Assembly (NCBI GenBank): GCA_019423445.1
Contig: JAHZBJ010000125.1
Span: 1 to 5,767 of the forward strand
DNA length: 5,767 nucleotides
Reading direction: 5' to 3'
Source: Oscillospiraceae bacterium
GTDB taxonomy: Bacteria; Bacillota; Clostridia; Oscillospirales; Ruminococcaceae
Shown here: positions 5,005 through 5,767 of the stretch, one piece after another
Layout: each line of letters opens with the position of its first letter
Position numbering within the stretch: the stretch's first letter is position 1
The notes under the pieces: generated by a model
Seen by the model: the letters and a program-made list of their open reading frames with translations, nothing else
What the model was told of the DNA's origin: nothing
The model's database searches: none
Program-made: the position numbers and the translations under genes

Positions 5005-5767
5005 TTGGACCTGATGGAAAAACTCACCATTCTCTCCGATGCCGCCAAATACGATGCCTCCTGCACCTCCAGCGGCACCAGCCGCCAAGCTCCCCCGGGA
5101 GGGCTTGGAAGCTGCGTCCAGGCGGGGCTTTGTCACAGTTTTGCCGCTGACGGCCGCTGCATCTCCCTGCTGAAGGTGCTGATGACCAACTTCTGCGTCT
5201 ACGACTGCCGCTACTGCGTCAACCGCCGGTCCAACGACGTCCCCCGGGCCGCCTTCACCCCCCGGGAGCTGGCGGACCTCACCATCCAGTTCTACCGGCG
5301 CAACTATATTGAGGGGCTCTTCCTCTCCTCCGGGGTTTTGAAAAACCCGGACTACACCTGCGAACAGATGCTCAAGGTCCTTGAGCTTCTTCGGGGGGAG
5401 TACCGTTTCGGGGGGTACATTCATGTCAAAGCCATCCCTGGAGCGGATCAGGCCCTTACCCGGCGCCTGGGACTGCTGGCCGACCGCATCAGCGTCAATA
5501 TTGAGATGCCCAGCCATCAGAGCCTTTCCCTTCTCTGCCCCGACAAAACCCGGGAGTCCATTCTGGGCCCCATGGGATTCATCCGGGACGGCATTGCACA
5601 GAACGGCGAGGAACTGGTCCGGTACCATCACGCCCCACAGTTCGCCCCGGCGGGACAGAGCACCCAGATGATTATCGGCGCTACCCCGGAAAGCGACCTG
5701 GCTATCCTTCGGCTCACCCAGGGACTTTACCGGAAATACCGGCTGAAACGGGTCTTTTTCTCCGCCT
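5005..5767 (+). CDS. Radical SAM protein, putative DNA modification/repair family (UDG-linked), C-terminus outside window
   Basis: Predicted cytoplasmic iron-sulfur enzyme; 254 codons are visible and the frame runs off the right edge (family length about 400). It starts at TTG 5005 with GGAGG eight bases upstream; ATG 5014 is the alternative. Residues 9-24 (ILSDAAKYDASCTSSG), the CVQAGLCHSFAADGRCISLLK block (37-57), the radical SAM motif C64-x3-C68-x2-C71 (CVYDCRYC) followed by VNRRSND, GLFLSSGVLKNPDYT (104-118), NIEMPSHQSLSLLCPDK (165-181) and FAPAGQSTQMIIGAT (213-227) match the family known as TIGR03916 (rSAM_link_UDG), as recalled. Extra cysteines C20, C37, C43 and C52 might bind metal. 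Family members are found beside a partner with a uracil-DNA-glycosylase-like domain, hence the repair/modification label; the reaction is not established. The partner is expected just downstream. A near-consensus promoter and a LexA box precede the gene. Confidence 0.88.
   Translation, partial: MDLMEKLTILSDAAKYDASCTSSGTSRQAPPGGLGSCVQAGLCHSFAADGRCISLLKVLMTNFCVYDCRYCVNRRSNDVPRAAFTPRELADLTIQFYRRNYIEGLFLSSGVLKNPDYTCEQMLKVLELLRGEYRFGGYIHVKAIPGADQALTRRLGLLADRISVNIEMPSHQSLSLLCPDKTRESILGPMGFIRDGIAQNGEELVRYHHAPQFAPAGQSTQMIIGATPESDLAILRLTQGLYRKYRLKRVFFSA

Noticed and set aside
4945..5631. 228-codon minus-strand open frame at the right end.
   Set aside because: Antisense to the radical SAM gene, whose motifs are unmistakable; the Gly/Ala-rich translation has no family signature.

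Overview
The window reads as a GC-rich Clostridia/Firmicutes chromosome segment. The ribosome binding sites are strong GGAGG types, two genes start with TTG, one promoter is a clean sigma-A type, and one operator matches the Firmicutes (DinR-type) LexA box. Gut Oscillospiraceae-like bacteria would fit, but the sequence alone does not fix the genus.

Positions 1-3381 (+ strand) are the distal part of one operon. It holds the C-terminal part of a first ABC permease, a complete second permease overlapping it by one base, and two tandem nucleoside hydrolases. The first hydrolase is very RihA-like; the second is of the general inosine/uridine hydrolase family. The permeases are of the BmpA/YufO-P-Q (NupNOPQ, RnsABCD) nucleoside importer type. 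Together they make a nucleoside uptake and cleavage unit: import the intact nucleoside, then release base and ribose in the cytoplasm. The binding lipoprotein and the ATPase should lie upstream of the window. A GC-rich stem-loop sits between the transporter and hydrolase genes. A 14-bp perfect hairpin flanked by A6 and T6 closes the operon and also serves the convergent gene.

Positions 3474-4628 (- strand) encode a 384-residue aldo/keto reductase with a complete catalytic tetrad and a C-terminal domain carrying two [4Fe-4S] motifs. Positions 4629-5004 are a divergent, AT-richer intergenic region with a weak candidate promoter for the reductase and a strong promoter (TTGACA-17-TAAAAT) for the rightmost gene.

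Positions 5005-5767 (+ strand, running off the window) encode a radical SAM protein of the 'putative DNA modification/repair' family, which is known from comparative genomics to pair with a uracil-DNA-glycosylase-family protein. Directly on its predicted transcription start lies GAACAAACGTTC, a complete match to the Firmicutes LexA core GAAC-RNRY-GTTC. The most interesting reading of the window is therefore that this poorly understood radical SAM/UDG pair belongs to the SOS (DNA damage) regulon here.
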